A stretch of DNA of 64,000 nucleotides from Sphingomonas sp. LY54 (GTDB lineage: Bacteria > Pseudomonadota > Alphaproteobacteria > Sphingomonadales > Sphingomonadaceae), in assembly GCF_035594035.1 (NCBI RefSeq), contig NZ_CP141588.1, forward strand, positions 2,067,501-2,131,500. Reading direction: 5' to 3'. Shown in pieces: positions 33,733 to 42,942 of this stretch (within the stretch, counting starts at the first letter, position 1; every line of letters starts with the position of its first letter). Position numbers and translations under genes: made by a program. The notes beneath the pieces were generated by a model. It was not told the origin of the DNA. It was given only the letters and a program-made list of their open reading frames with translations, and ran no database searches.

Positions 33733-36700
33733 CTAGAAGAGGAAGTCGGTCGGCGCGAGGCTTGAGGTGCCCAAGAGCAATATGCTGAAATCGGGAGCCC
33801 CATTCTTGTCAGTGTCGACGCGAAGCACCGTATCCGCGCCGTAACCCACGGCCGTAACCTGGGCCAAGGTGATGCCGAAGGCTCGCAAGTCGATCCGATC
33901 GGCCCCTGAGACGAAGTCCCCGATGGTGTCGTTTCCGACGTTCGCGCCACTGAAGGCAAAAACATCGTTGCCGGCCCCGCCATACAGGGTGTCCGATCCT
34001 GTTCCTCCATCGAGCAGATCGGCGCCGTCGCCACCTATCAGGGTGTCCTCGCCGTCCTGGCCGAACAATTTGTCGTTGCCGGTACCGCCCAGCATGAAGT
34101 CCCGGCCCAACCCTCCAAACAGGGTGTCGGCACCGTTCCCGCCATCGAGCCAGTCGTCGCCGTCATCGCCGATCAGCGTGTCATCGCCGTCCTGGCCGTA
34201 GATCTTATCGTTGCCGACCCCACCGAGCATATAGTCGCTGCCGATCCCGCCAAACAAGGTGTCGGCACCGTTCCCGCCGTCGAGCCAGTCATCGCCGTCA
34301 TCGCCGATCAGCGTGTCATCGCCGTCCTGGCCGTAAAGCTGATCGTTGCCGACCCCACCGAGCATATAGTCGCGGCCGGTCCCGCCAAACAGGGTGTCGG
34401 CACCGTTCCCGCCGTCGAGCCAGTCGTCACCCTCTTCGCCGATCACCGTATCATCGTCATCTTGGCCGTAGAGCTTGTCGTTGCCGACTCCACCGAGCAG
34501 ATAATCGCGGCCAATCCCGCCAAACAGGGTATCGGCGCCGCCCCCTCCGTCGAGCCAGTCGTCACCTTCTTCGCCGATCACCGTATCATCGTCATCTTGG
34601 CCGCAGAGCTTGTCGTTGCCGACTCCACCGAGCAGATAATCGCGGCCGGTCCCGCCAAACAGGGTGTCGGCACCGTTCCCGCCACCGAGCCAGTCGTCGC
34701 CGTCATCGCCGATCAACGTATCATCGCCGTCCTGGCCGTAGATCTTATCGTTGCCGACCCCACCGAGCAGGTAATCGCGGCCGGTCCCGCCAAACAGGGT
34801 GTCGGCACCGTTCCCGCCATCGAGCCAGTCGTCGCCGTCATCGCCGATCAGCGTGTCATCGCCGTCCTGGCCGTAAAGCTGATCGTTGCCGACCCCACCG
34901 AGCATATAGTCGCGGCCAATCCCCCCAAACAGGGTGTCGGCACCGTTCCCGCCGTCGAGCCAGTCGTCATCGTCTTCGCCGATCAGCGTGTCGTCGCCGT
35001 CCTGGCCGTAGAGCTCATCGTTGCCGAGGCCACCGAGCATATAGTCGCGGCCAATCCCCCCAAACAGGGTATCGGCTCCGCCCCCTCCGTCGAGCCAGTC
35101 GTCACCTTCTTCGCCGATCACCGTATCATCGTCATCTTGGCCGTAGAGCTTGTCGTTGCCGTCTCCACCGAGCAGATAATCGCGGCCGGTCCCGCCAAAC
35201 AGGGTGTCGGCACCGTTCCCGCCACCGAGCCAGTCGTCGCCGTCATCGCCGATCAACGTATCATCGCCGTCCTGGCCGTAGATCTTATCGTTGCCGACCC
35301 CACCGAGCAGGTAATCGCGGCCGGTCCCGCCAAACAGGGTGTCGACACCGTTCCCGCCATCGAGCCAGTCGTCGCCGTCATCGCCGATCAGCGTGTCATC
35401 GCCGTCCTGGCCGTAAAGCTGATCGTTGCCGACCCCACCGAGCATATAGTCGCGGCCGGTCCCGCCAAACAGGGTGTCTGCACCGTTCCCGCCGTCGAGC
35501 CAGTCGTCATCGTCTTCGCCGCTCAGCGTGTCGTCGCCGTCCTGGCCGTAGAGCTTATCGTTACCCATGCCGCCGGCGAGGAAGTCGTTGCCGGTTCCGG
35601 CAAAGAGGACATCGTCTCCCGAGCCCCCAGACAACAGATCATTGCCGTCGCCCCCGATGAGCGTGTCGTTGCCGCCCATTCCGAAGAGCTGGTCGTCACC
35701 GCCGGCCGCGTTGAGGTAGTCGTTGCCGGTTCGGCCATTTAGCGTTTCCGGGGCATCCGTCCCCGACAGTTGAATCCCTGGTCCGCCAATTCCGGCGATC
35801 GTGATCCGCACGGCCCCTGTGTGACCGTTGTTCAGGGTGTAATGAAACCATTCCTGGGCAGACCCGCCCGGGGTTCCGGGCGCATCGGTCAGATAGTTGA
35901 ATGCGCCTGCCGGATCGTAGGTCAGGGTGCCGTCGGCGGCGAGGGTTACGATCGCCCCGGACGCCAGTGTCACGCTGCCGTCCGCGGCAATTGCGGCGCC
36001 CTCGATCGCGACCATTTGGAGCGGCGTCCCGTCCGCCGAACGGTCGTTGGCGAGGGGGAATATCCGCGCCTTGGTGGCCTCATCCGTCACCGCCAGGTCG
36101 CTGGTCACGATGCTGGTGTCAGCGCTGACCACGATCGGGCCTGCACCATAAGCGGTGCCACGGCCGCCAATCGCGGAGAGATGCCCACCATTCCAAGAAA
36201 TAGCCCCGCGGATGGCAAAGGCGGCAGCTTCAAAGCTGCCCATATTCTCCACCGTCGCGACGGAGTCCGTGAAACTCGCGCTACCGCTAAAAACAGCGAC
36301 GGCCACCCTACCGCTTTCGACGTGTGTGTTCGTTGCGGTCAAATCGACATTGACCAAGTGCATCCCGTAATTGGAGAAACTCGTGAAGGAGGAGTCGATC
36401 AGGAAAATCTGGTTGGTTTCGCCCTGAGCATCGAAGGCAACCGATTTCGTGGTGACCCCGGTCACACGCTCAAAGACGATGTTGTCTTGAGGGCCGATAT
36501 TGGCGTGCACCGACACTATGACCGAATAGCCGCTATAAGAACAATCGCGGAAGGTGATGTTGCTTGAACCGGCTATGGGATGGAATGCCGAAAGGACGTT
36601 GACGTCGCCGTCGCCATCGGCACCGACGCAGCGTTCGAACAGAACTCCGTCCGCGAAGGTCGTTTCGAACAGCACGTTGCTATTCTCGGCATAACAATCC

Positions 36701-37620
36701 CTGAAGACGCCGCTGGCCGGGGTCGACGCTGACAGTCCATTGGCCCAGAATGCGTAGCCTGTCGCATCCTTGACGGTGACGTTCTCGACGAGAAAATCGG
36801 TTCCGGTCCCGGTGACCGCGCATATGCGCTGTGAGGTCCCGGCGCCGTTATTCACCTTGTCGCCATCGACTGTCAGGTCGGACAGGCCGGCATTGCTGCC
36901 GATCAAAATTGCCGAATTGCCGGTTGGCAAAAGCCCGCCTCCAAAATCAGGCAGGAACTTGATCGAGGTGCTGTCCTGGCCGGCACCGACCAGTTGCTTG
37001 CCGTCCGGGATGATGATGGCTGAGGAGATGCAATATTCGCCGGGTGGAAGCTGCAGCGTCGCAGAATGGGAATTCGCCAGATAGGCGTTGATCAGCGCCG
37101 ACTGATCAGTCCCGTCGGCCACGACCGGGATCGTCGCGATGTTGTCGGTGACCAGAGTGATCTCGGCGTCGGACGTGGCGGTCTGGCTGGCCGTATCCGT
37201 CGCGGTTAACGTGACGGTTCGGGGCGCGGGCAGGGGATCGTCGGAGGGGTTATGAAAAGCGACCGTGCGGACGAGGGCGTTGACCGACACAGCATCGGCC
37301 GCGCCATTGGTGGTAATTACTAGATCGGAACCGCCGCTTCCGCCCGCGAAGGTCCCGATCAGGCTGCCTCCATAATAGATCTCGTTGCCGGCGATCCCGA
37401 TTTGGCCGGGATCCATCCCCTCATGGAGGAGGAGCAGTTCGTCAGCACTCGTGCCGTTGGCGGTCAGCGAGATTTCAAAGGTGGCGCCGCCGAAAATGAA
37501 AGAATCGAAGTCTCGCAACAACGCGGCTGGTGCGATCGCTATCGGCGCGCTTTGCTCCGCATAGTTGACGGCGCCAGTTGCGCCGTCCGCATCACCATTG
37601 AGATCAATTGCTGCCCCCAT
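33733..37620 (-). CDS. large RTX-repeat protein with beta-helix domain
   Basis: A 1295-residue acidic secreted protein without an N-terminal signal peptide. Parts: a cadherin/CalX-like start (about 15-150, with VRTVAFHNPSDDP and TVTLTATDTASQT), a right-handed beta-helix resembling pectate-lyase proteins (about 150-500), a VCBS-like segment (about 510-635), and 60 or more calcium-binding nonapeptides GGxGxDxLx from about 640. It ends with DVFAFSGANVGNDTIGDFVS and a C-terminal LLLGTSSLAPTDFLF typical of type I secretion signals. The beta-helix plus RTX layout recalls AlgE alginate epimerases. The ATG at 37620 follows AAAGGATTCGTG. No type I exporter genes are in the window. Confidence 0.9.
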   Translation of the reverse strand: MGAAIDLNGDADGATGAVNYAEQSAPIAIAPAALLRDFDSFIFGGATFEISLTANGTSADELLLLHEGMDPGQIGIAGNEIYYGGSLIGTFAGGSGGSDLVITTNGAADAVSVNALVRTVAFHNPSDDPLPAPRTVTLTATDTASQTATSDAEITLVTDNIATIPVVADGTDQSALINAYLANSHSATLQLPPGEYCISSAIIIPDGKQLVGAGQDSTSIKFLPDFGGGLLPTGNSAILIGSNAGLSDLTVDGDKVNNGAGTSQRICAVTGTGTDFLVENVTVKDATGYAFWANGLSASTPASGVFRDCYAENSNVLFETTFADGVLFERCVGADGDGDVNVLSAFHPIAGSSNITFRDCSYSGYSVIVSVHANIGPQDNIVFERVTGVTTKSVAFDAQGETNQIFLIDSSFTSFSNYGMHLVNVDLTATNTHVESGRVAVAVFSGSASFTDSVATVENMGSFEAAAFAIRGAISWNGGHLSAIGGRGTAYGAGPIVVSADTSIVTSDLAVTDEATKARIFPLANDRSADGTPLQMVAIEGAAIAADGSVTLASGAIVTLAADGTLTYDPAGAFNYLTDAPGTPGGSAQEWFHYTLNNGHTGAVRITIAGIGGPGIQLSGTDAPETLNGRTGNDYLNAAGGDDQLFGMGGNDTLIGGDGNDLLSGGSGDDVLFAGTGNDFLAGGMGNDKLYGQDGDDTLSGEDDDDWLDGGNGADTLFGGTGRDYMLGGVGNDQLYGQDGDDTLIGDDGDDWLDGGNGVDTLFGGTGRDYLLGGVGNDKIYGQDGDDTLIGDDGDDWLGGGNGADTLFGGTGRDYLLGGDGNDKLYGQDDDDTVIGEEGDDWLDGGGGADTLFGGIGRDYMLGGLGNDELYGQDGDDTLIGEDDDDWLDGGNGADTLFGGIGRDYMLGGVGNDQLYGQDGDDTLIGDDGDDWLDGGNGADTLFGGTGRDYLLGGVGNDKIYGQDGDDTLIGDDGDDWLGGGNGADTLFGGTGRDYLLGGVGNDKLCGQDDDDTVIGEEGDDWLDGGGGADTLFGGIGRDYLLGGVGNDKLYGQDDDDTVIGEEGDDWLDGGNGADTLFGGTGRDYMLGGVGNDQLYGQDGDDTLIGDDGDDWLDGGNGADTLFGGIGSDYMLGGVGNDKIYGQDGDDTLIGDDGDDWLDGGNGADTLFGGLGRDFMLGGTGNDKLFGQDGEDTLIGGDGADLLDGGTGSDTLYGGAGNDVFAFSGANVGNDTIGDFVSGADRIDLRAFGITLAQVTAVGYGADTVLRVDTDKNGAPDFSILLLGTSSLAPTDFLF
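34081..35565. repeat. tandem array of eleven 135-bp repeats inside the RTX gene
   Basis: Each 135-bp unit encodes five nonapeptides (GNDxLYGQD, GDDTLIGDD, GDDWLDGGN, GADTLFGGT, GRDYxLGGV). Eleven units fill 1485 bases without indels. Comparing distant copies shows near identity at a spacing of exactly 540 bases (for example 34681 with 35221, and 34321 with 34861 and 35401), so four-unit blocks were duplicated as a whole. A twelfth, diverged unit follows toward the C-terminus. Confidence 0.93.
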
Positions 37621-37907
37621 CACGAATCCTTTCGCCGAGCAAAGGAACAATCAAGCGTACAAACGCATACAAGCTGCGGGCGCTGGCCAAAGGATGGCGT
37701 GATCGGCCGTCCCAGCTGGTCCACAAGGTCCGATCCGCGATCGAACGCGGCCAGTGCATGTTCTTACATAGCAGAAGAGATTGTTGGTAGCTAAGGGGTG
37801 CGGCGAAAGCCGGCGCTTGAGGCCGCGGCGGCAGTGTTCGTTTCCTGTGCGAGCACATTGCCTCGGTACCCGCGCTCTGGCAGGAACTGCCGTAACAAGG
37901 GGAATTC

Positions 37908-38831
37908 ATGGCTCTTACGCTCACCGCGCTCCGGCTCTTGGCCCGTTCACATGCGCAAAATCCGTTCGAAGGACCTGTCCTCACTTTCGGACGCCAGGCT
38001 ATCATCGCCACGCTGGCAGATTGCGAAGCGGCGATTCGCGAAGCGGGCCTGGAGCCCCACCCACTGCCCCCGGAAATTCCGCGTGGACCCAATGTTCCGG
38101 CATTCCAGACCGGGCCCACCTCGGCTTTCACCAACGACGTCTGCTTTTTCTGGTTGCTTTGCGGCAGCCGCATCGAGACGCTCGACGTGAGCGACTACGA
38201 GGATGCGGACCATATCCATGATCTCAACCGGCCGATCCCCGATGCGCTCAAGGACCGGTTCGGTCTGGTGATCGATGGCGGCACGATGGAGCACGTCTTC
38301 GACGTCGCTCAGGTGCTTCGGAACATAAAGGCGCTGGTCCGCGAGGGTGGGCGCGTCATCCACATGAATCCCATGAACAACTGGGCCGAGCATGGCTATT
38401 ACCAGATCAGCCCAACACTCTATCACGACTTTTACGTCACCAACGGTTTCGCCTTTTCGGAATGCTTGGTAATCGGGGTTCGCCGCGGCAGCGCGGAGGG
38501 CATGTACGACGGCCGTTCGGGCGCATGGCGTTGGTCGCCGGAACGTCCCTCAGCCCAAATCACCTCGCGCGAGATGCTCACCACTTTCTTTGAAGCGAAG
38601 AAGGTCGAGAAGGTCGCCGATCGTATCCCGCAACAGGGCGAAGCGGCGAGCGGCGCCAGCAGCAGCCAACTTGGTGGCACGGCACGGGCTGGCGGGGGGC
38701 TGGGGCGGGCCAAGGCGCGGCTCCTCGAGACCGTCCCGTCGGCGGGCTGGGCGGTGCTGATCGCGAAACGGCTGCTGGGGCGGGACCTGTCCAGCAAGCC
38801 TTGGGGCCTCGAACACGTCGGACGATTCTAG
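37908..38831 (+). CDS. SAM-dependent methyltransferase-like protein
   Basis: A 307-residue cytoplasmic protein. The region LKDRFGLVIDGGTMEHVFDV (about 118-137) and VREGGRVIHMNPMNN match the second half of class I methyltransferases (motif for the loss of SAM-bound product and the glycine-rich strand). The first SAM-binding glycine motif is less clear, near VLTFGRQAI. Residues 245-270 are low complexity (GEAASGASSSQLGGTARAGG). The ATG follows AAGGGGAATTC, a strong ribosome binding site. It lies divergent from the RTX gene and ends 4 bases inside the convergent flippase gene. The acceptor is unknown; a sugar-modifying role is likely from context. Confidence 0.72.
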   Translation: MALTLTALRLLARSHAQNPFEGPVLTFGRQAIIATLADCEAAIREAGLEPHPLPPEIPRGPNVPAFQTGPTSAFTNDVCFFWLLCGSRIETLDVSDYEDADHIHDLNRPIPDALKDRFGLVIDGGTMEHVFDVAQVLRNIKALVREGGRVIHMNPMNNWAEHGYYQISPTLYHDFYVTNGFAFSECLVIGVRRGSAEGMYDGRSGAWRWSPERPSAQITSREMLTTFFEAKKVEKVADRIPQQGEAASGASSSQLGGTARAGGGLGRAKARLLETVPSAGWAVLIAKRLLGRDLSSKPWGLEHVGRF

Positions 38832-40189
38832 CCCCGGGAAGCCCGCCCGGTTCTCGTCCGCCGGAAGAAGAAGAGGGCGAGCGGCAGGCCCACCAAGAGC
38901 GACGCCGCCAAGGCCGCCCCCGCAGCCCCCAACGATCCGTAGTTGCGCCCCAGCGCCCATACGGCCAGTCCCGTCACCGCGCCCGGAACTACGCCCCAGA
39001 ACCGCATCGGCTCCTCGCGCTGGGCCCGCCAATAACTGGCCATGCACTGCACTGCGTGGAGCGAGACTCCCCAAGCCAGCAGCAGCCAGAACGGGGCCGG
39101 ATCCAGGAAGCGAGCGACCAATGCGAGTCCGCTCGACGCGCCGAACCATATGACGATGCCAATAACGATCGCGCCGGAGCCGATGACGAGCATCGATGCC
39201 AGCGCGGATCCGTGCCAAATCCTCTCATACCGCGCCTTGTCGCCGCTGGCGAAGGCCGTTCCCATCCGCGGCGCCGCGATCGTGAGCCAGGTCGTCGCAA
39301 TGCCGAGCAGCGCAAGCACGACCTGCAGCGACAGGCCCATCCGCCCGGCTTCGACCACGCCGTGGAAGGTAAAGAGCACGGGCACGAACAGCGAGAACAT
39401 GAAATAGTTGGTTGTGCCCTGCAGGGCGAGCGGCCATTGCATCGGCCATATGTCCGCCCGCCATCGAAAGCTGGAAGCCGTGCGGCTGCGCAGCAGCCCG
39501 CCGAGGAAATGGCGGTAGACGAAGCCGAGAAAGACCAAGGCACACACCAGATTGGCGGCGAGCATCGCCACGAGCGACCAGAGCTCGGCCCCGGAAATGA
39601 CCGCGACCCAGAGCGCCAGCACCGAAGCCACGGCCTGCACCAGCCGATAGACGGCGACCTGAAACACCTGGTTGCAGCCCTCGAGGACGGCAATCTGGCC
39701 TTGGCACCAGAGAAAGGCGGCGGCCGTCGCGACGGCCGCAAGCCACGGTGCCAGCCACAGATCGGAGTGTCCGTGCTGGCTCAGGATCGCATAACCGACG
39801 GATCCGCCGACGACGAGGAGCAATGCCGAGAGCCCGCTGAACCAGATAGCCACGAAGCGTGTCGCCGCCGAAAGTCGCGCGCATTTGTCGGGCGCACCGG
39901 TCACGGCGCCCGACGGGCCGATGACCAGGCCGGCCCATTCGTGGCTGACGACGCTGATGATGGCGACGATGATGCCAAGTTCGAGGAACGCCTGCAGCGC
40001 GATCAGGCTGAGGAACGTCTGATAATAACCCTGCGTCTCGGGCGAGAAATAGGCGACGACGAAATAGATCGTCCCCAGCCCAGCCAACGATTGCCAGATT
40101 CGGGCTGAAAACGCCACGAGAAGAGCTGGTTCCAAGCGCAGGCATCCCCGGGCCGTCCCTAACAGGCGCGTGAAGGTCACGCCGCTCAA
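38828..40189 (-). CDS. wzx: Wzx-type polysaccharide flippase
   Basis: A 453-residue membrane protein with about 12-14 hydrophobic helices and few charged loops, as in the polysaccharide transporter (MATE/MOP) superfamily. It begins with the amphipathic LEPALLVAFSARIWQSLAGL typical of the first helix. It should move undecaprenyl-linked repeat units across the inner membrane. It is the last gene of a ten-gene minus-strand unit and overlaps the preceding glycosyltransferase gene by 4 bases (ATGA). No highly specific motif exists for this family, so the call rests on topology and context. Confidence 0.82.
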   Translation of the reverse strand: MSGVTFTRLLGTARGCLRLEPALLVAFSARIWQSLAGLGTIYFVVAYFSPETQGYYQTFLSLIALQAFLELGIIVAIISVVSHEWAGLVIGPSGAVTGAPDKCARLSAATRFVAIWFSGLSALLLVVGGSVGYAILSQHGHSDLWLAPWLAAVATAAAFLWCQGQIAVLEGCNQVFQVAVYRLVQAVASVLALWVAVISGAELWSLVAMLAANLVCALVFLGFVYRHFLGGLLRSRTASSFRWRADIWPMQWPLALQGTTNYFMFSLFVPVLFTFHGVVEAGRMGLSLQVVLALLGIATTWLTIAAPRMGTAFASGDKARYERIWHGSALASMLVIGSGAIVIGIVIWFGASSGLALVARFLDPAPFWLLLAWGVSLHAVQCMASYWRAQREEPMRFWGVVPGAVTGLAVWALGRNYGSLGAAGAALAASLLVGLPLALFFFRRTRTGRASRG

Positions 40190-41373
40190 TTCCGGAGCAG
40201 CGAAAGGATGGTTCTGGCGGCTGTCTCTGCCGAGAAGTTTCGTTCTGCGAACGCGCGTGCGCGGTCAGCAAGTTGCTGTCGAAGCGCCCGGTCCTCCAAT
40301 TCCAGCAATGCGGCGGCAATTTCGCTCGGCCTTTGCGCCTGAACGATCGGCAGTGATTCGCCAAGAAACGCGCGATGGATTTCAGGCTTGCCGTTCGCGA
40401 TTACCGGCCTTCCCAGCGCAATTGCGTCCCGAGCGCCCATTCCAATCGCGCCTTCACCAAAATGATCGGCGATGATGTCCGCAGCCTGCATCTCCTTCAT
40501 AAATTCGGCTTGCGTCAATTCGGGCAGCCAGATCGTATTTTCAGACAAGCCGAGCTGTTCCACGAGACGCCGGGTTTCCTCGACGTGCAAGCCCTTGGTG
40601 GGCAACACCAGTTCGAACCGCTCCGAAGTCCGCCGCTTAAATTCGGCAACGCCATTCAGAAGGATATCGGTGCGCTTGTTGTCGAGTACAGAGAAACCCG
40701 GCGGAAGGGGATTGCGCCAATTAAGTCGCGCAACGCAGAGAATCTGGAGGCAGTCGTTGTCGGGGAGGGGCGTTTTGGGAACCTTCTCCAGATCGGTCAG
40801 CATAAAGGCGTAACGGCGGCTGTCGTCGACCCCGATATCCCGCAGCAATTCGTCCCCGTGCGGCAAGATGCCCGGAAGCGCGTATTCCACGCCTGCGGCT
40901 TTCCTGAACCCTGCACGCTGTGCCGGTATCAGGCGGCGGTATAGCCAGCGCTTCACTTCAGAGCGTAAGCGGCGCCTGAGGCCGTTGCGACCCTCGTCGC
41001 AGATTTCCTGAAGGTATTCGGGGTTGGCCGCCATATCGAGGTCCGATCCGGAGCAAATGACGAACAATGGTTTGTCCTGCCGCGCGGCCAACGCGATCAT
41101 CACCCCATTCGCCACGATGGCGTCGCAGTCGCGGAGCAATTCTTGCGCGCGCGTACGCTTCGGCGTGGGGAGGATAGAATCCCAACTGTACATCGGGGCC
41201 AAGTCGAATACCCAGTCCCCATAAGACACGGCGTCGGCGCCAAAGCGCGCTTCTGGGCGATCCAGCGCCGCAATGCTGGTGACCAAAAACCGAACCTCGA
41301 CGCCGAGCCGGCGCATCGATTGCGCCAACGTGAACGGATAATTGTTGGCGTTGCCAATGAAGCCGACCTTCAC
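40186..41373 (-). CDS. glycosyltransferase, GT-B fold
   Basis: A 395-residue predicted glycosyltransferase starting MKVGFIGNANNYPFTLAQSM. The N-terminal domain has an ICSGSDLDMAANPEY segment; the C-terminal half shows the GT4-like pattern QAADIIADHFGEGAIGMGAR followed by DAIALGRPVIANGKPEIHRA. It probably adds a sugar to the lipid-linked repeat unit. The donor is unknown, but the genes upstream make a modified dTDP-sugar that may be its substrate (inference). It overlaps both neighbours by 4 bases, so it is translationally coupled with the WbqC gene and wzx. Confidence 0.83.
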   Translation of the reverse strand: MKVGFIGNANNYPFTLAQSMRRLGVEVRFLVTSIAALDRPEARFGADAVSYGDWVFDLAPMYSWDSILPTPKRTRAQELLRDCDAIVANGVMIALAARQDKPLFVICSGSDLDMAANPEYLQEICDEGRNGLRRRLRSEVKRWLYRRLIPAQRAGFRKAAGVEYALPGILPHGDELLRDIGVDDSRRYAFMLTDLEKVPKTPLPDNDCLQILCVARLNWRNPLPPGFSVLDNKRTDILLNGVAEFKRRTSERFELVLPTKGLHVEETRRLVEQLGLSENTIWLPELTQAEFMKEMQAADIIADHFGEGAIGMGARDAIALGRPVIANGKPEIHRAFLGESLPIVQAQRPSEIAAALLELEDRALRQQLADRARAFAERNFSAETAARTILSLLRN

Positions 41374-42071
41374 GTTACGCGCCTGTCGGCCGTGCGGGAG
41401 CGGATCGCATCTGGGGCATCGGGGCCGACGTTAGCGATCAGGTCGATGATCGTCGTGTCGGGCTGAAAGTCCAGTCCGGACTGCGGGTAGGGATCATAGT
41501 CATAGCTCTTGTAATAGAGGTCTATGCCGGCCTGCTGAAACGCACCGAGATTGAGATAGGCTTGGGCGGCTGGTCCGGACAGATATGAGGTCGCTCCGAC
41601 CGCCTGCAGGAGCGTGAGAAGGCGCTCTGTCGAGCTTCCCTCAAGCGCATAGTCTCGCGAGTCGGCGAACGGCGTGCTGATGCCGAGCTGGCTGCAGTAA
41701 GACCGCAGCAGCGACACGTTGAGATCCGAAAGGCTGTGGGGGCGATCCGCAACGCAGGCCTCCCAGGGCACGATCGAGTTCTCAAAATGAGGAGCGTCGC
41801 GGAGAGACTGACGGAACAGCCCCCTGTGTTGCTCGATCCAATCTTTGGCGCCGTAATCGATCTCCACGTCGGAGATACGCTGCCCGAACTCGACGTGCAC
41901 CGGAATGGTCACCCACTTTGAACCGGAGTCCGTTTTCACCTTGTTCCGATTGCGCCAGCTCCCTTTGGAATATTGCACGTCATCATAAATGATGAAGAGG
42001 TCGACGCTGGCGATAATATCGAAATAGCCGCGCCACGGAATATAGGCCGACTGAAGCACCGCAACGTGCAT
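41370..42071 (-). CDS. WbqC family protein
   Basis: A 233-residue cytoplasmic protein. The start VAVLQSAYIPWRGYFDIIAS and DLFIIYDDVQYSKGSWRNRN are diagnostic of the WbqC family (DUF6625/WbqC-like), followed by TIPVHVEFGQRISDVEI and SSTERLLTLLQAVGATSYLS. WbqC genes occur in O-antigen loci that make amino sugars, where a role in modifying the amino group has been proposed, but no reaction is firmly established to my knowledge. It overlaps the glycosyltransferase gene by 4 bases and lies six bases after the methyltransferase gene. Its presence supports the amino-sugar nature of the locus. Confidence 0.88.
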   Translation of the reverse strand: MHVAVLQSAYIPWRGYFDIIASVDLFIIYDDVQYSKGSWRNRNKVKTDSGSKWVTIPVHVEFGQRISDVEIDYGAKDWIEQHRGLFRQSLRDAPHFENSIVPWEACVADRPHSLSDLNVSLLRSYCSQLGISTPFADSRDYALEGSSTERLLTLLQAVGATSYLSGPAAQAYLNLGAFQQAGIDLYYKSYDYDPYPQSGLDFQPDTTIIDLIANVGPDAPDAIRSRTADRRVT

Positions 42072-42077
42072 GTTGCC

Positions 42078-42911
42078 TTACACCTTCTGAAGAACATTCA
42101 CTTCGTAATCAGCGCCGAAGAGCTTGATGGGCTCCGGCATATTCCGGACCCAAGTCTGCTCTTTCATGCCGCGGAAGTAGCGAAGCGCCTTCATTTCAAG
42201 ACCAGCGCGCCGAAAGGCGCGGTGAGCCTCCTGCGGTTTGATGCGGTTCATGTACATGATGTCGTTTAACTGGCCGTCCCGACAGATGCTCGCGACGGCC
42301 GCGGGGACATGGCCGTGGCGAGAGACCATGTTGTCATAGTAAAAGGCCATCAGGGCCTTTTCCGAAAATATGCGGTGCGCAAACGGGATTCCGATGATTG
42401 AATTCAGATGGCTGCCGAAGCGGGTTTGGTACGGGTGCCATCGATTCAGGAAAAGTCCACCGGGCTTCAACACGCGCCGAACCTCCGCGAGAGAGCGGTC
42501 CAGATTGGATAAGTGCTCGAGCACGGACGACGACAACACGAGGTCGATAGAGGCATCGGGCAACGGGATGCCGTTGTCGGGCGTGATCTGGCTGATATGG
42601 AACTTCAGCCCCAGGTCACGGGCCTGTTCGATTGCGGTTCCCGCATAGTCGATCGAAACGTCGACGCCGTAGGTCTCGGACGCGCCCTGTTTCGCATAGT
42701 AGAGGGTCTTGCCGGCGGAACCGCAGCCGAAATCGAGAACGACCTTACCACGAAGGTCATTGTACCCATAAAACTGGCCGAGAACGACTTCGCCCGATTT
42801 CTGAGTGGCGGCAAGGATCTTCTGCTGATCGCCCGATTCCAGTACGTCCACCCAGTTGGTGGCTTGGAAGAGCGGGTTGAGCGCACCGATTGCCCGCATC
42901 TGAATGTTCAT
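42078..42911 (-). CDS. class I SAM-dependent methyltransferase
   Basis: A 277-residue methyltransferase. SAM-binding features are clear: GKVVLDFGCGSAGKTLYYAK (about 54-73), TYGVDVSIDYAGT, and the post-motif DASIDLVLSSSVLEHLSNLD with RRVLKPGGLFLNRWHP. The DGG/HLSN pattern is typical of the Methyltransf_11 family. It lies between the formyltransferase and WbqC genes in the ten-gene unit, so it probably methylates a sugar of the repeat unit, or an intermediate on the nucleotide. The longer C-terminal third (about 180-277) is not recognised and may bind the acceptor. Confidence 0.85.
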   Translation of the reverse strand: MNIQMRAIGALNPLFQATNWVDVLESGDQQKILAATQKSGEVVLGQFYGYNDLRGKVVLDFGCGSAGKTLYYAKQGASETYGVDVSIDYAGTAIEQARDLGLKFHISQITPDNGIPLPDASIDLVLSSSVLEHLSNLDRSLAEVRRVLKPGGLFLNRWHPYQTRFGSHLNSIIGIPFAHRIFSEKALMAFYYDNMVSRHGHVPAAVASICRDGQLNDIMYMNRIKPQEAHRAFRRAGLEMKALRYFRGMKEQTWVRNMPEPIKLFGADYEVNVLQKV

Positions 42912-42942
42912 GTCTTAGTCTTTCTAGATAGGGTTCGAGACG

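Noticed and set aside
34081..35565. Regularly spaced direct repeats that could suggest a CRISPR array
   Set aside because: The repeats are 135 bp with no unique spacers and lie in frame inside a coding gene, so they are protein repeats.
34462..35742. A 426-codon plus-strand open frame with repeated VAVIADQRIIAVLAV-like sequence
   Set aside because: It is the mirror of the RTX repeat array. The repeated pattern follows from the 135-bp units and not from a separate gene.
37621..37907. Possible short gene remnant between the RTX gene and the methyltransferase (KLRALAKGWRDRPSQLVHK in one frame)
   Set aside because: Looks protein-like in part but lacks a start site and known family, and its frame overlaps the RTX start. 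Only the ribosome binding site of the methyltransferase gene is supported here.
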